Positions 37,019 through 47,632 of a stretch of 57,733 bases of DNA are shown here, in pieces; within the stretch, counting starts at the first letter, position 1; each line of letters starts with the position of its first letter. A program made the translations under genes and the position numbers. Source of the DNA: Lachnospiraceae bacterium (GTDB taxonomy: Bacteria; Bacillota; Clostridia; Lachnospirales; Lachnospiraceae); contig JALCKY010000009.1 of NCBI GenBank assembly GCA_022647575.1, positions 1-57,733 of the forward strand, in the 5' to 3' direction. A model generated the notes under the pieces. That model saw only the letters and a list, made by a program, of their open reading frames with translations, was not told where the DNA came from and did not search any database.

Positions 37019-37798
37019 CTACAGTCCGAAAAGACCGAGATACCAGCGGAGAAGATTATTTCCGAAAAGAACCGAAACTGCCATCCCCAGCGCAAGGAAC
37101 GGGCCGAACGGCATATGTGCCTTACCGCTCTCCTTCTTCCCGGCCATCAGGTAAATGCCCCAGCCTCCTCCCGTAATCAGGGAAATGAAGAAGGCGATGA
37201 GCGTCAGCTTCCATCCCAGCAGGAATCCGGCCGGTGCCATCAGTTTGATGTCCCCGCCTCCGAAGGCATCCGGGATGATCAGCGTAATGAGGAACAGCGG
37301 AGCACTGATGCAGAAGAAACCGATGACACGCTCCAGGATTGGCACCTGCGGTCCGGTCACCAGCGACAAAAGCGCTGCGATGATGACCGTGATCAGGAAG
37401 CGGTTCGGAATCTCCATCGTATCCGCATCCACGAAAGCGATGACCGTCAGGATAGCAAGGAAAATAAACACCGTAACGGCTGCAAAGGAAAGTTCGTAAA
37501 CCCAGAGGTCTCCTACCGCGCAGGCTGCCCCGAGAAGCTCAACGACCATGTAGCGGGGAGAGATCTTCGTCCCGCAATAGCGGCATTTCCCGCGCAGGAA
37601 AAGCCAGCTGAAGACCGGCACCAGGTCTTTCGGGTAAAGCCGGTGCCCGCAGGTCGGGCACATCGAGAACCCTTTCGCATAGGAAATATTCCGCGGTACA
37701 CGATAGATCACGACGTTCAGGAAAGAGAAAATGCACATCCCGAATACCGCGGCAATGAGGTAGATGCATAAGTCGATTGAAAAGATTCCGGTCATCAT
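37019..37798 (-). CDS. pilD: Prepilin peptidase (A24 family)
   Basis: A 259-residue polytopic membrane protein. The N-terminal cytoplasmic loop carries two CxxC pairs (CPTCGHRL and CRYCGTKIS), and the two catalytic aspartates lie in FVDADTMEIPNR and GGGDIKLMAP. It removes the leader peptides of prepilins and methylates the new N-terminus. It is the last gene of the type IV pilus operon. It is GC-rich like the housekeeping genes and unlike the pilus genes immediately upstream, so it may lie outside the exchanged segment. Confidence 0.95.
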   Translation of the reverse strand: MMTGIFSIDLCIYLIAAVFGMCIFSFLNVVIYRVPRNISYAKGFSMCPTCGHRLYPKDLVPVFSWLFLRGKCRYCGTKISPRYMVVELLGAACAVGDLWVYELSFAAVTVFIFLAILTVIAFVDADTMEIPNRFLITVIIAALLSLVTGPQVPILERVIGFFCISAPLFLITLIIPDAFGGGDIKLMAPAGFLLGWKLTLIAFFISLITGGGWGIYLMAGKKESGKAHMPFGPFLALGMAVSVLFGNNLLRWYLGLFGL

Positions 37799-37828
37799 GA
37801 AAGTATTATCCGCCTGTCAGAAATATTT

Positions 37829-40800
37829 TCAGTCAAGATCAAAAAGCTGGGTCTTCATCAAGGTTACTTTTGTATAACCTATTAAATCTGTATAAGTTTT
37901 CCCATAATAGGTGAAGGAGTTCCGTACAACAATATAGATTTCCGCATTCGATGAATCCGTGAGATAAGCGTATGGATTTGTAAGTGTCGTATGGTACACA
38001 TTTCCGGACGAAATTGGATTGCTTTCCGAAACTTCAGTATTTGAAGCTCCCACATAGGTTGTCAGTCCGGTAATTTCAGTCAGTTTGACACCGTTGATAA
38101 TCGTTTCCTTTCCATTGACATCATCTTTTTTATAATAGGTAACTGTCATGTTCTTCGGAGAAGTCGCCATGTTTGAATCAAATACTGAATAATACAATTC
38201 CACATTGCCGTCCATGTTTCCGCTGTTTGAATCCGACCCGCTGGATGCCATGGCCTGATCATAGGTTAGATATTTCGTATTCTCCACCGCTGCTCCAAGT
38301 GAAGGCGTCTTTAAAGATGTTACAATAGGATTCTGTACACCATTTTTATAGGCTGCGACAATTGTGTTGATAAACAGTTTCGCTTCTTCTGAATTTCCGG
38401 TTACAGCTGAATGTCCGACGCCGGAATACATGACGTTCCCTTTGCTGTAAATATAATAATTGTTTCGCACATCTTTTGGAGAAGCTGTATATAAAGTATT
38501 CGAAGTAGAATCACTGCCCCCGATCGTATACCAGACAACGATATCGCTCTCTCCGTCATGGTCGTCATCCGCCTGAAGGTCCAACTGATAATACTGGAAA
38601 TGAGTTGAGGCAATTGAAAGCTTGTCACTGATTGCAAACGGATACTGCGTAATAAGACCGGTATTGATTTTTGTTGCATACATCTTGGAAAAGGCACCAT
38701 TTCCCCCGATATCCGTATCAAGTCCAGCTGCCTTTTTAGGATTAAGATTATACTGTTCTGTACTGTATAATTTCGACATATTCAACACAGCATTCGTATA
38801 GCCCTGAGTAGTGCTGTAAGTTGATTCAGCATCATTCGCCTTATAAGCAAAATCATTGCCTGTCAGCTGTACTGTATTTCCGGCTGCATTCTTCGAGGTG
38901 AGGCCTCCGGTTCCTTGTGAAAGTGTTAGATTATTTCCCTCTCTCAAAAGCTTTGCCGTTGCATTCAATGATCCGTCTGTATTGACACCGGTAATCCCAT
39001 AGCGATCCATTCCAACAATATTTCGCATGATTGTGTTGATATTGTATCCCCAGTAGGCAGCCATGCCGTCCGTATCGGAGCAATAATATTGTACGCCGTC
39101 ATGCCAATATGTTTTATATGTACCTGTATTGTCCGTTTTATACTGGTCGCTGGTTGCCACATTAATAAAGGACGTCGTATCATGCGTAAACAAGACACTC
39201 TTGCCGTCATTAATAAAGTTCTCAATAGCAGTGACCGGCCCGATTTTCAATTTGTTTCCGGTTACGACAGTATTTGAAATATCCTGATAGACATCAGCAA
39301 ATCCCAAAATAAGCATATCATAATCATCAAGAATATTCACAGGTACCGGCGCCGAGGCATTTGTATTGAACTGGGACACAAAATCATTTGAACGTATGGA
39401 CGTGATTTGAATACTGTAATCTTTTACAGAAGACAGAAGTGTCTGGAATTTGGTATCTTTCTGCATATTCCAGTTACCATCGCTGCCTCTCTGCATGATC
39501 TGAAGAATTTTTACTGTCGGAGCATTGCCGACTTTAATTTTCAGATATCCGTTCTGTGAAGCGCGAATATTATCATTCACCGGTGATGACTGCGTCGCTT
39601 CTATCTTCCATGGAAGTTCGCCCACGTAATCTCCGACAAGAATACGAGTAATCCGGTAAGTGCCTGTTTTCAGAAGATACATGCCGTTGGCACTCTTATC
39701 AACAACCGAATAGCTGCCGTCTGTCTGTTTCTGCATCACGGTTATATCGGTCATCTCTTCTTTTGTAGAATATTTGCCGTCAGCGTTTAAATCGAAGTAC
39801 AGATGAACAGCATAGTAAGTATCCAGATCGATTTCAGTTTTACTGGATAAATCAAGATCCCAGGTAAGTGTTGTCAGAGAATTTACCGAATCAGCAGAAG
39901 AATTATTTACAGACAGACTGAGTTTCGGCATATTGACGTAATAGTAGAATGTAGGCTTTTTATTAAGCGTTACAGCAATTCCATCTGTTCCCCTGATTGA
40001 AGTCCCGTCAGCGTTTCTATTAACCGAAGCAATTGCCGTATTATCCATATTCATGCACGACTCAAGGAAATCATACATATAGGATGTATTATCTATATAA
40101 GAAGAATTTACGCTGATTGGTGTTCCATCACTGTCTTTATTGTAAAATTTCGAGTCAACAATAAGTGCATATTTACCGGCTATATATTCTTTCAGGGATG
40201 CAAGATTTTCTTTTGTAATATCATTTCCTGAATATCTATATTGTCCGACATATGCCGTCGATGCAGGACTTTTAAGTTTTGAATTCCAATTATTGTTTTG
40301 ATAATCCGTCTGAAGCAGGCCTCCGATTTTCGGCATGCAGGTAACAGAATCTCCGGTATGCGTATAGATCAGACCATTCATGGAAGTGTCATTATAAATT
40401 GTTTTTCCATAATCGTCTGTATACATCTGTCCGACATTTGATCCAATATAAATCACATCGTAAGTTGTATTCAAGTCCTCAATTCTGCCAATAAATTCAG
40501 CAGCAGACATCGTCGTTATATGAATGCTTTCATCTGGCAAATCTGCGTACTCGGTGCTGAATGCCCTGACATCATCTTTATTTAAATCAAAAGATGCACA
40601 GGGTTCTATTTCAAGAACATTCAATGCCGTTTTTTTCGTAATCTGTCTGCGATCCTTGAAGTTAATGATATATTGAAGTGCGGTTGCCTGAGAAATATCC
40701 GTTGAGATCATATCTTCCGTTTTTGTACGAATCGTATTCTCACTGGCAATCAGCTGAGCAATCTCGAAGAACCCTGTATTTAAAGAATCATTTGTCGTAA

Positions 40801-42564
40801 ATTTCATTGAAAAGTCTTTGCTCGCCAATGAGCGATTGATATCGGAAATATCCGTTGTACTGCTGACATCTCCTGCTGCAATTTTCTGTATGCAGTAAAC
40901 ATTTTCTTTTACATAGTTATAATTATTATCCGCAACCACTGAATCAGAAAGATCTTCCCAGTTAATAGCAGAATCCAATTCAGATTCTTTTGCTATGTTC
41001 AAAAAAGACTTCAAAAAAGTCGTATTGATATCCTTTTGGCCTGCCAGAATTGCCAATTTGTGTATGTTTGAAAACTGCTTCGTATTATAATCAACAGTTT
41101 CTTTAAAAATACTTCCATCTACAACGCAGGGCCATCTCATGGAATCGTCTGCAATGGCTCCGCATAGGAACTTCAGTACTGAGAATGATATATCATTCGT
41201 AAATGCCTCTGACGTACTGTCGTAACTGCCTAACTGATTTTCATAAGTTACCAGATTTCCATTTTCCTTCAAGCCTATATTGTTTCCGCAGATATATACA
41301 AAATTGTATCCCGAGATGTCATCCAGCGTTTTAGCCTGCAATTCCTTCGGTGTCAAAGTATCGACCGATACTTTGAAAGAATCAGTCGCAGCAGTAACAC
41401 CGAATACTTTCTGTTCCAGCCAGCGGTTATTCTGCAGACCGCATGTATAATAAACGGAATTAATCTTTACGGTATAAGTTTTATCGGAAGCAGTTCCATG
41501 TTGAAACACATAATTATCTGCAGCTGTGCTGATTGGACTGCTATTGTATGAAAAATACTGTGCATCACAAGACAGAGTCACCGTTGCCGCAGGTGTCTCT
41601 CTGTCGGTGTTGGGGTATCTGTTGGTGTGGCTGTCGGTGTCGGAGTATCTGTTGGTGTCGGCGTTGCCGTCGGCGTCGGGGTATCTGTCGGTGTAGGCGT
41701 TGCCGTCGGCGTCGGAGTTGCCGTTGGTGTCGGCGCAGCAACTTCAGAAAATGATTTCACATAATAGGCTGCTGTTCCTTCCGGAACACTATCTGTCTTT
41801 GTCAGAATCTGATTTCCGGCTGCATCCTTTGTAATCGTGTAAGTTCCGTACTGAGTCTTCGCATTATCCTGACCTTCCTGAAACACCACCTGATATCCGC
41901 CATTTGTATCCTGCGAAAAAGATTCTGGATCCCCAGATGCTGAATCTGAAGGTATTACACCTCCGGAAGCAGTTGTCATTAAAGAATAAACAATCTTGTC
42001 CGTAAGACTGCTGTCTGCAGCAAGCAAAGAAAATGTCCCGTTATCTTGTATATCTTCAGTGACACCTGATGGGAATTGCAGTAAATGATATCCTGTATCG
42101 GTACTTTCAAGATAAGTTTTTTCCGCATAAGTATCCTTATTATAAAATAAAGGATAACTATCCTTTTGCGCTGAATCTTCCGTGCATATTGAATTTATCT
42201 CCAGCTGATTGATGATATTATTGAAAATCGTTTTTCTCTCTGTAATACCAATTGCTGTTCCGGAAGCGTATGAATCAGATATATATTGTTTCATCAAAGG
42301 TGTAATATAATTATATTCCTGCCCGTCAGCAAGATATCCAATTTCACCTAGACCTTCTTTTGGAACTACTTCCAGTATTTTATAAGTTTTAGATTCGGAA
42401 TTCTCGATTTTTGAAACAACAGTTTCCAACCCAGGAAGCATATTGCTTGCCGTAATACTGATTATTGAGGAACTTGTCAGGGCAATCGCAATAATAATTG
42501 CCAAGTAAGCGACAATTATCTTTGCAAATTTATGTCTACTAATATACCGTTTGTTTTTCATCAT
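37829..42564 (-). pseudogene. Giant DUF5057-like surface protein, frameshifted at a Thr-Pro repeat
   Basis: Two frames join into about 1580 residues. The N-terminus has a short basic segment and one membrane helix (FAKIIVAYLAIIIAIALTSS), followed by YKILEVVPKEGLGEIGYLA, typical of DUF5057 proteins. A TP-rich linker follows near residue 300, then a long extracellular part with paired sections that speak of events such as SFDLNKDDVRAFS and YDMLILGFADVYQD. The frame breaks at TCTCTCT near 41596; removing two bases gives PTPTETPAATVTLSC. It lies between a large minor pilin and pilD, so it is probably a pilus-associated or cell-surface component. Function is not known; the DUF5057 link is from memory of the N-terminal motif. 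Confidence 0.65.
41594..41740 (-). repeat. Thr-Pro coding repeat
   Basis: Six- to twelve-base units (variants of GGTGTC on the plus strand) encode (TP)n with interspersed Asp and Ala. The frameshift in the giant surface protein lies at its 3' edge. Confidence 0.85.
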
Positions 42565-42583
42565 AAATCCTTCCGTTTCACTG

Positions 42584-44761
42584 CTATGAATAATACCAAT
42601 TATCCCAATAAGTGTATGAATAATATTTTTTCCAATCCAAGGAAAGTACAAGTTTTCCGCTGCTTTTTTTGTAGGTGACAGAATAATCTGTTCCATCACA
42701 GGTTTTCGCCGAATAACTTATTCCACTATCTGGTATAGGAATATAATAATTGACTAACTTTGAATCATCTCCGTAAACATTGGCCAATCTATATTTCAAA
42801 GAAATTGTAGCGTAAGCGCCATTATACAATTGGATATTTGTACCAGTATCTATACCAATAATGACATCCTTATTACTGACAGAATTTGTCGGAGTTGTAT
42901 ATACTACTGTGTATTCATTGCTTCTGTAAGTGATTTGATAATTTTCTAAAGGTTTTGTCGCCACTACATATCCAAGAGCCTCAGACGTATCTGAAAATTC
43001 GATACCTTCTGATTTTAATACAATAACCCTGTCTGCAACTTTTTTTATTGTTCCGCCATATCCATTGGTTGATGTTATATAGCTTATATAATTTGAATTC
43101 TTATCAGTCTGAGTAAGTGTTACCTTGCTGATATCCTGCTTGATTGATGCACTTGAATTATCATACTCGTCATCTATATCTGTTACGGTAACATCTAGAT
43201 TAAAAGTTTCAGCCTGCGCCAACGGCAACTTTCCAGAATCTTTACTTACATTGACATAGGTTGTTTCTGTGTTCTCACCTGATAGTTCCAAATAATCTCT
43301 TGATAAATCAATTGACCATTCACAGCTGCATTTCCCATCTGCAGAAATAGTCGTCTCTGTTTGTCCTTCACGTGTCACATAAACCTGATAAGTTCCCGTT
43401 TCACCTCTCCACAAAGTATCGGTACCATGTGCAGCTGCATCAGTCCTTGCAATGCGAACAGCAACTATCTTCGGATTTGCCGCTGGGGTTGCTGGAACAG
43501 TAATAGAAACACTTGCTTCTTTGCTGTGGTCACCATCTGTGATATTTGCCGGATAATTCAATTTAATAGAACAATTAATAATCGAATTATCAGCTATTCC
43601 CGAGTAATTGATTGTAATTGGCCAGGAGATATAAGTTTTTGTTGACGTGTCCGCCGCTTCCACGGAAACAGCTGCACTGACAGCATTTCCAGCCGCATCC
43701 GTCAGTTTAAAGTTTGCAGGAACCACCTGCCCGTCAAATACAGTCTGATCAAGGAAGAATCCGGAAACGCTCAATGTCGCTTTTACGGTTCTTGCCTTCG
43801 CATCATAGGTTCCTTCTTTCAGGGCAAGACCTGCAGATTCCATGTAGCTTGCCGAAACCACGGAATTCGTGGAAACTTTCGTCGTATCAAATACGGAAGT
43901 TGCCGTTACAATCATATTCTGGCTTGTTTCATTTATACCCAAATGCAGGGTGCCGTCTGAATCAATCGTTGTGGTAGTATCTTTATTATCCTTTACCTGC
44001 CAGGTTACATCCGTTGCCGGATGATTGACCCCGGATACCGTTGCTTCAAACTTCTTGGATCCTCCCTGTACAACCTGTGCGGAAGACGGGGATACATTGA
44101 CTGCTGTTACCGTCGATACATAAGGAACAACCGGAACCGCAACATCTGCAAGATCACGGTTTACGGCAACATTATTACGCAGGGTAACTGTGTTTTCCGT
44201 CTTGTAGCTTCTGTCATTCAATGTAAAGGTAATCTGATATTTTACCTGATTGCTGCTGATAGTATTCGTTGTGCTGTTCGGATCATAAAGCTGCATTTTA
44301 AAATCCGTCACATATTGTGCCAGGATATTTGATTCCACCGTCGGCTCAGTTTTATCGGCTACATATTGATAAAAGGAATACTGAAGTTCTTTAGCTGCCC
44401 TGTCAAAGGTGATACAGTAAACAGTTACCTTAGAATTATCCGAACCACCATTGACGTCTTCATCCCAGTCATAAATATAAAGTTTCTTTGACTCAGCTGT
44501 GTCGTCCGTGTCGTTATAGACTTTAACATTGCTGCCAACGTAATAAGCAACTCCCGCAGATGCATCCACAAGCATATCGTGAAGTCTGTTGCTTGTCAGC
44601 TGTGCTTCATTTTGTATATTTGTTTCGGTATTGGAATTTTTGAACAGGTTCGTACTGACAAGAAGAAAAGAAATAATGGAGCCGAACACAATGACAGAGA
44701 TCGCAATCGCTACGATCAGCTCCACCAATGTCAGTCCTTTGTTTTTCTTCAGAAAATTCAT
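42584..44761 (-). CDS. PilW-like pseudopilin with Ig-like domains
   Basis: A 725-residue protein with a type III (prepilin) signal: MNFLKKNKG then LTLVELIVAIAISVIVFGSI, cleaved after Gly, with Glu5. The first ~210 residues resemble PilW/GspJ pseudopilins. After it, VTAVNVSPSSAQVVQGGSKKFEATVSG and similar segments look like bacterial Ig-like (Big2) domains. It is far longer than usual minor pilins and may carry adhesive domains at the pilus tip. It ends 20 bases before the DUF5057-like gene. Confidence 0.85.
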   Translation of the reverse strand: MNFLKKNKGLTLVELIVAIAISVIVFGSIISFLLVSTNLFKNSNTETNIQNEAQLTSNRLHDMLVDASAGVAYYVGSNVKVYNDTDDTAESKKLYIYDWDEDVNGGSDNSKVTVYCITFDRAAKELQYSFYQYVADKTEPTVESNILAQYVTDFKMQLYDPNSTTNTISSNQVKYQITFTLNDRSYKTENTVTLRNNVAVNRDLADVAVPVVPYVSTVTAVNVSPSSAQVVQGGSKKFEATVSGVNHPATDVTWQVKDNKDTTTTIDSDGTLHLGINETSQNMIVTATSVFDTTKVSTNSVVSASYMESAGLALKEGTYDAKARTVKATLSVSGFFLDQTVFDGQVVPANFKLTDAAGNAVSAAVSVEAADTSTKTYISWPITINYSGIADNSIINCSIKLNYPANITDGDHSKEASVSITVPATPAANPKIVAVRIARTDAAAHGTDTLWRGETGTYQVYVTREGQTETTISADGKCSCEWSIDLSRDYLELSGENTETTYVNVSKDSGKLPLAQAETFNLDVTVTDIDDEYDNSSASIKQDISKVTLTQTDKNSNYISYITSTNGYGGTIKKVADRVIVLKSEGIEFSDTSEALGYVVATKPLENYQITYRSNEYTVVYTTPTNSVSNKDVIIGIDTGTNIQLYNGAYATISLKYRLANVYGDDSKLVNYYIPIPDSGISYSAKTCDGTDYSVTYKKSSGKLVLSLDWKKYYSYTYWDNWYYS

Positions 44762-44782
44762 CTGTTTTCCCCTGTCAATTAC

Positions 44783-45295
44783 TTAATCATCAATATAAGT
44801 TTTTCCTGTTAAATGAACCAGCTCGACTGTTTTCTTACTGCTTCCCTGTTCAATAATAATGGAGGTGCAGTAAACAGCTGTCGATCCGCCGTTTGTATAA
44901 CTGATTGGCATAAATGCACCAGAACTCCGGTCGAATCCAAGTGTAAGCGATGAACCTGCTGAAATCTGGTGTACCTCCGTCGTACTCTGCGTATCCGTAT
45001 AACTGATTGATATTGACGAAGAAGCAGCTTCTTTCGTACCATCCTCTCCTGCCACGGATATCGAATATTTTCCGTCACTTCCGCAGGTCAGGATAAACTG
45101 TGCTGCATTGCTCTCTCTGGTCATGGCATAAACTTTTGTTTTCTTAAGTCCGTCATCAATGCTGATGGCCGCCTGACGCACATTCCATCCGGACAGTGAA
45201 AAGAAAGCCGAGACCGCCCCGACTGACAGAATGCCGATGATTGCAATCACGACAATCAGCTCGATTAACGAAAATCCCCTGACGTTTCTTTTCAT
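44783..45295 (-). CDS. FimT/GspH-like pseudopilin
   Basis: A 170-residue pseudopilin with MKRNVRG then FSLIELIVVIAIIGILSVGAV, cleaved after Gly with Glu5, and a GspH-like C-terminal beta domain (KKTKVYAMTRESNAAQFIL). It probably helps to start pilus assembly as part of a minor-pilin complex. It lies 18 bases after the PilX-like gene and 21 bases before the PilW-like gene. Confidence 0.9.
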   Translation of the reverse strand: MKRNVRGFSLIELIVVIAIIGILSVGAVSAFFSLSGWNVRQAAISIDDGLKKTKVYAMTRESNAAQFILTCGSDGKYSISVAGEDGTKEAASSSISISYTDTQSTTEVHQISAGSSLTLGFDRSSGAFMPISYTNGGSTAVYCTSIIIEQGSSKKTVELVHLTGKTYIDD

Positions 45296-45313
45296 TCTGT
45301 CATCTGGCTCCGT

Positions 45314-47623
45314 TTACTGTTTAACCCAGTTCTGATATACGATTAAATCTTCAATACTGGCAGAATCGACACTTCCTGCATTTCCGCTTGTCGCTCCACC
45401 GATAATATAACTGGAAGCATCATAAATATAATTCATGATCTTATTATTATTTGTTTCTGTCTCCAGGACCTTGGCTACTTCCTCCGGTGCTGACTGCAGG
45501 GATGAATTATTTTTCAGAGTAACTGTCCCATTGGAAATAATTAATCCGCTGAAATTGCTGTTTTCAACGACGACATTTCCTGTTGAAATGATGACCCTGA
45601 GATATGGTGATGCAGCAGTTCCTGAACCGGTATATACAGTCAGCACATCATCGGACAGGCTGTTGGTACCCGTGCCGTTTTTCACAACAACATTTTTCTC
45701 CGTAAGAATCCCGCTCAGGCTCGATTTCTCAGTCTGGAAAGTCATCGTCTGATTCGTGACATTATTCAGATCCGTCGTCAGCTTCGTCAGATCCACAAGA
45801 TTTTTAAAAACATTCTGCTTCTTTTCTGTTTCACTCAGAGCACTGTAATTCGAGACAAGTTTCAGGCGGTAAGCTGCAAATTTATTCTGGAGATTGACCT
45901 GTCTTTCAGTCAGTGCAGCCGTTGTGTTCGCAGCTCCGTCCGTCAGAGTATCCGACTGTTCTGTTACCGTATTGTTTGTCGTATCGACCTGAGAAAGAAT
46001 ATTTCCATTCAGGTCAAACTTTGCACTGCTTGCGGAATTCATTGTAACGCCCTGTAAATAGAATTTAACATACCGGTTAAGTTCCGTCTGATTGGCGCTG
46101 TCAGCATAATAGGTCTTAAAGTATTTCGCAGCTTCCAGTGCCGTATCGAATTTCAGATAAAAATATACCATATAGGAATTGTAAGCCTGGTAATAAGCCT
46201 TTTCATAAGAGGAAGCGCCGAGGCTCTTGACTGAATCCAAAGCAACCAGCTTATCGTCATTTTCCGTGGTAAGTCCCGCTTCTTTCCTGAGAGCTTCATA
46301 GGTATCAGCTGTCATAGGATTCTGTCCGCCGTTTGTATATTTCTGTCCGATCAGAGATGAGGGCACCAGATAAGCCAGCTGATTGCTCTTGACGGTCAGG
46401 GATTCACCCGTCATGACGTTGGCAGCATTTGTTATCGTTTCTGTGTTTTTCGCCTTCGTGCTGATGTAAGCATTTCCGCTCAGCATCAAGTATTCAATCC
46501 CCGAAAAATTCATCGTAACATTCGTACCGTTCACGACAATCGAACTGCTGTAATTGTTCGGGTTTGCCGTGATATCTGTTTTAATGGCTTCAACATCAGA
46601 AGAAGTGCCCAGTCGTTCTTCGGCAGCCCTGGCTGCTGTGACCGGGTTCCCATATCCGAAATAATTTCCGCTGACCGTAATGCTGCTGGCACTTCCGCTC
46701 TGATCTGTGACTGTCAGATCATCCTGAAGATAAGTTGATCCATTCAGATTCAATGCTGCTGAAACAATATTGACTCCGTCCGCCCAAAGATTTGTCTTGG
46801 AATCGGTAGAAAACGTTGTACCTGCAGCAAGATCAACCAGTTTATTGGTTACAGCTACATCTGCTTTTGAAACCGCAAGACTTCCTGCATTAAGTTTTAT
46901 TCCGTTTTCCCCGCCATATAAGGACCCGGCTATCGTGCTCGCCCCTGTATCATTAATCAGGGAATTCTCAGCAAGAACGGTGAAATCAAGAAGACTCGGT
47001 ACTGCCGACGTTTGGGTGAAATTCACAGAGGGATATTCCAGAATAATGTCTGTTCGAATCTGGGAAAGATTTCCCTTTTCATCTGTATAGCGGATTCTCA
47101 GATTCTTCAGGGCAAGTCCGTCTTTTACAGGAGTCAGATAATTCATTCCCTGACCTGTCTCGCCTGCAGTCTGAAAGACCGTCGTCACTTCGGCTCCGGA
47201 AACACTTGTGTCTGTCTTCAGAGGTGTCTTTGTAACATATCCTTTTAACAGATCCAGACTGTAATAAGACTGAGTGCCTGTTTCCTTCAGTGCAGCTCTT
47301 AATGTATCAATATATAAGTTTTCAAACTTTTCCTGGCGCTGAGTACGATCCATCGACGTATATCTTTCCATGACATTCGTATAAGCTTCCGTATAGGCTG
47401 TCGATACCTGATTCTGCAGCCCTGCCTTGATTTCGCTGACAACGCCTTCGCAGGAGTAGAATGAATTCTTGGCATTTGCGTCGATTGCCTTCATCTTGAT
47501 ATTCCACAGACTGGCCATCAGAACAAGAGTCACCAGAATCGTAGATATGGCAAATGTAACAAGCACGAAAACGAGGCTTGCTCCATGATTATTGATTCTG
47601 TTTTTAAGATATAATTTCTTCAT
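45314..47623 (-). CDS. PilX-like pilus assembly protein
   Basis: A 769-residue protein. The N-terminus (NNHGASLVFVLVTFAISTIL) is a PilX-type membrane helix without the Glu5 of true prepilins. The next part is helical, then a long extracellular region repeats beta-rich stretches such as LNAGSLAVSKADVAVTN and GNYFGYG. PilX proteins are minor pilins with one membrane helix. Its length is far above the family's ~200 residues, so it likely carries an added surface domain. It lies between PilV- and GspH-like genes. Confidence 0.75.
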   Translation of the reverse strand: MKKLYLKNRINNHGASLVFVLVTFAISTILVTLVLMASLWNIKMKAIDANAKNSFYSCEGVVSEIKAGLQNQVSTAYTEAYTNVMERYTSMDRTQRQEKFENLYIDTLRAALKETGTQSYYSLDLLKGYVTKTPLKTDTSVSGAEVTTVFQTAGETGQGMNYLTPVKDGLALKNLRIRYTDEKGNLSQIRTDIILEYPSVNFTQTSAVPSLLDFTVLAENSLINDTGASTIAGSLYGGENGIKLNAGSLAVSKADVAVTNKLVDLAAGTTFSTDSKTNLWADGVNIVSAALNLNGSTYLQDDLTVTDQSGSASSITVSGNYFGYGNPVTAARAAEERLGTSSDVEAIKTDITANPNNYSSSIVVNGTNVTMNFSGIEYLMLSGNAYISTKAKNTETITNAANVMTGESLTVKSNQLAYLVPSSLIGQKYTNGGQNPMTADTYEALRKEAGLTTENDDKLVALDSVKSLGASSYEKAYYQAYNSYMVYFYLKFDTALEAAKYFKTYYADSANQTELNRYVKFYLQGVTMNSASSAKFDLNGNILSQVDTTNNTVTEQSDTLTDGAANTTAALTERQVNLQNKFAAYRLKLVSNYSALSETEKKQNVFKNLVDLTKLTTDLNNVTNQTMTFQTEKSSLSGILTEKNVVVKNGTGTNSLSDDVLTVYTGSGTAASPYLRVIISTGNVVVENSNFSGLIISNGTVTLKNNSSLQSAPEEVAKVLETETNNNKIMNYIYDASSYIIGGATSGNAGSVDSASIEDLIVYQNWVKQ

Positions 47624-47632
47624 CCAGCTCCG

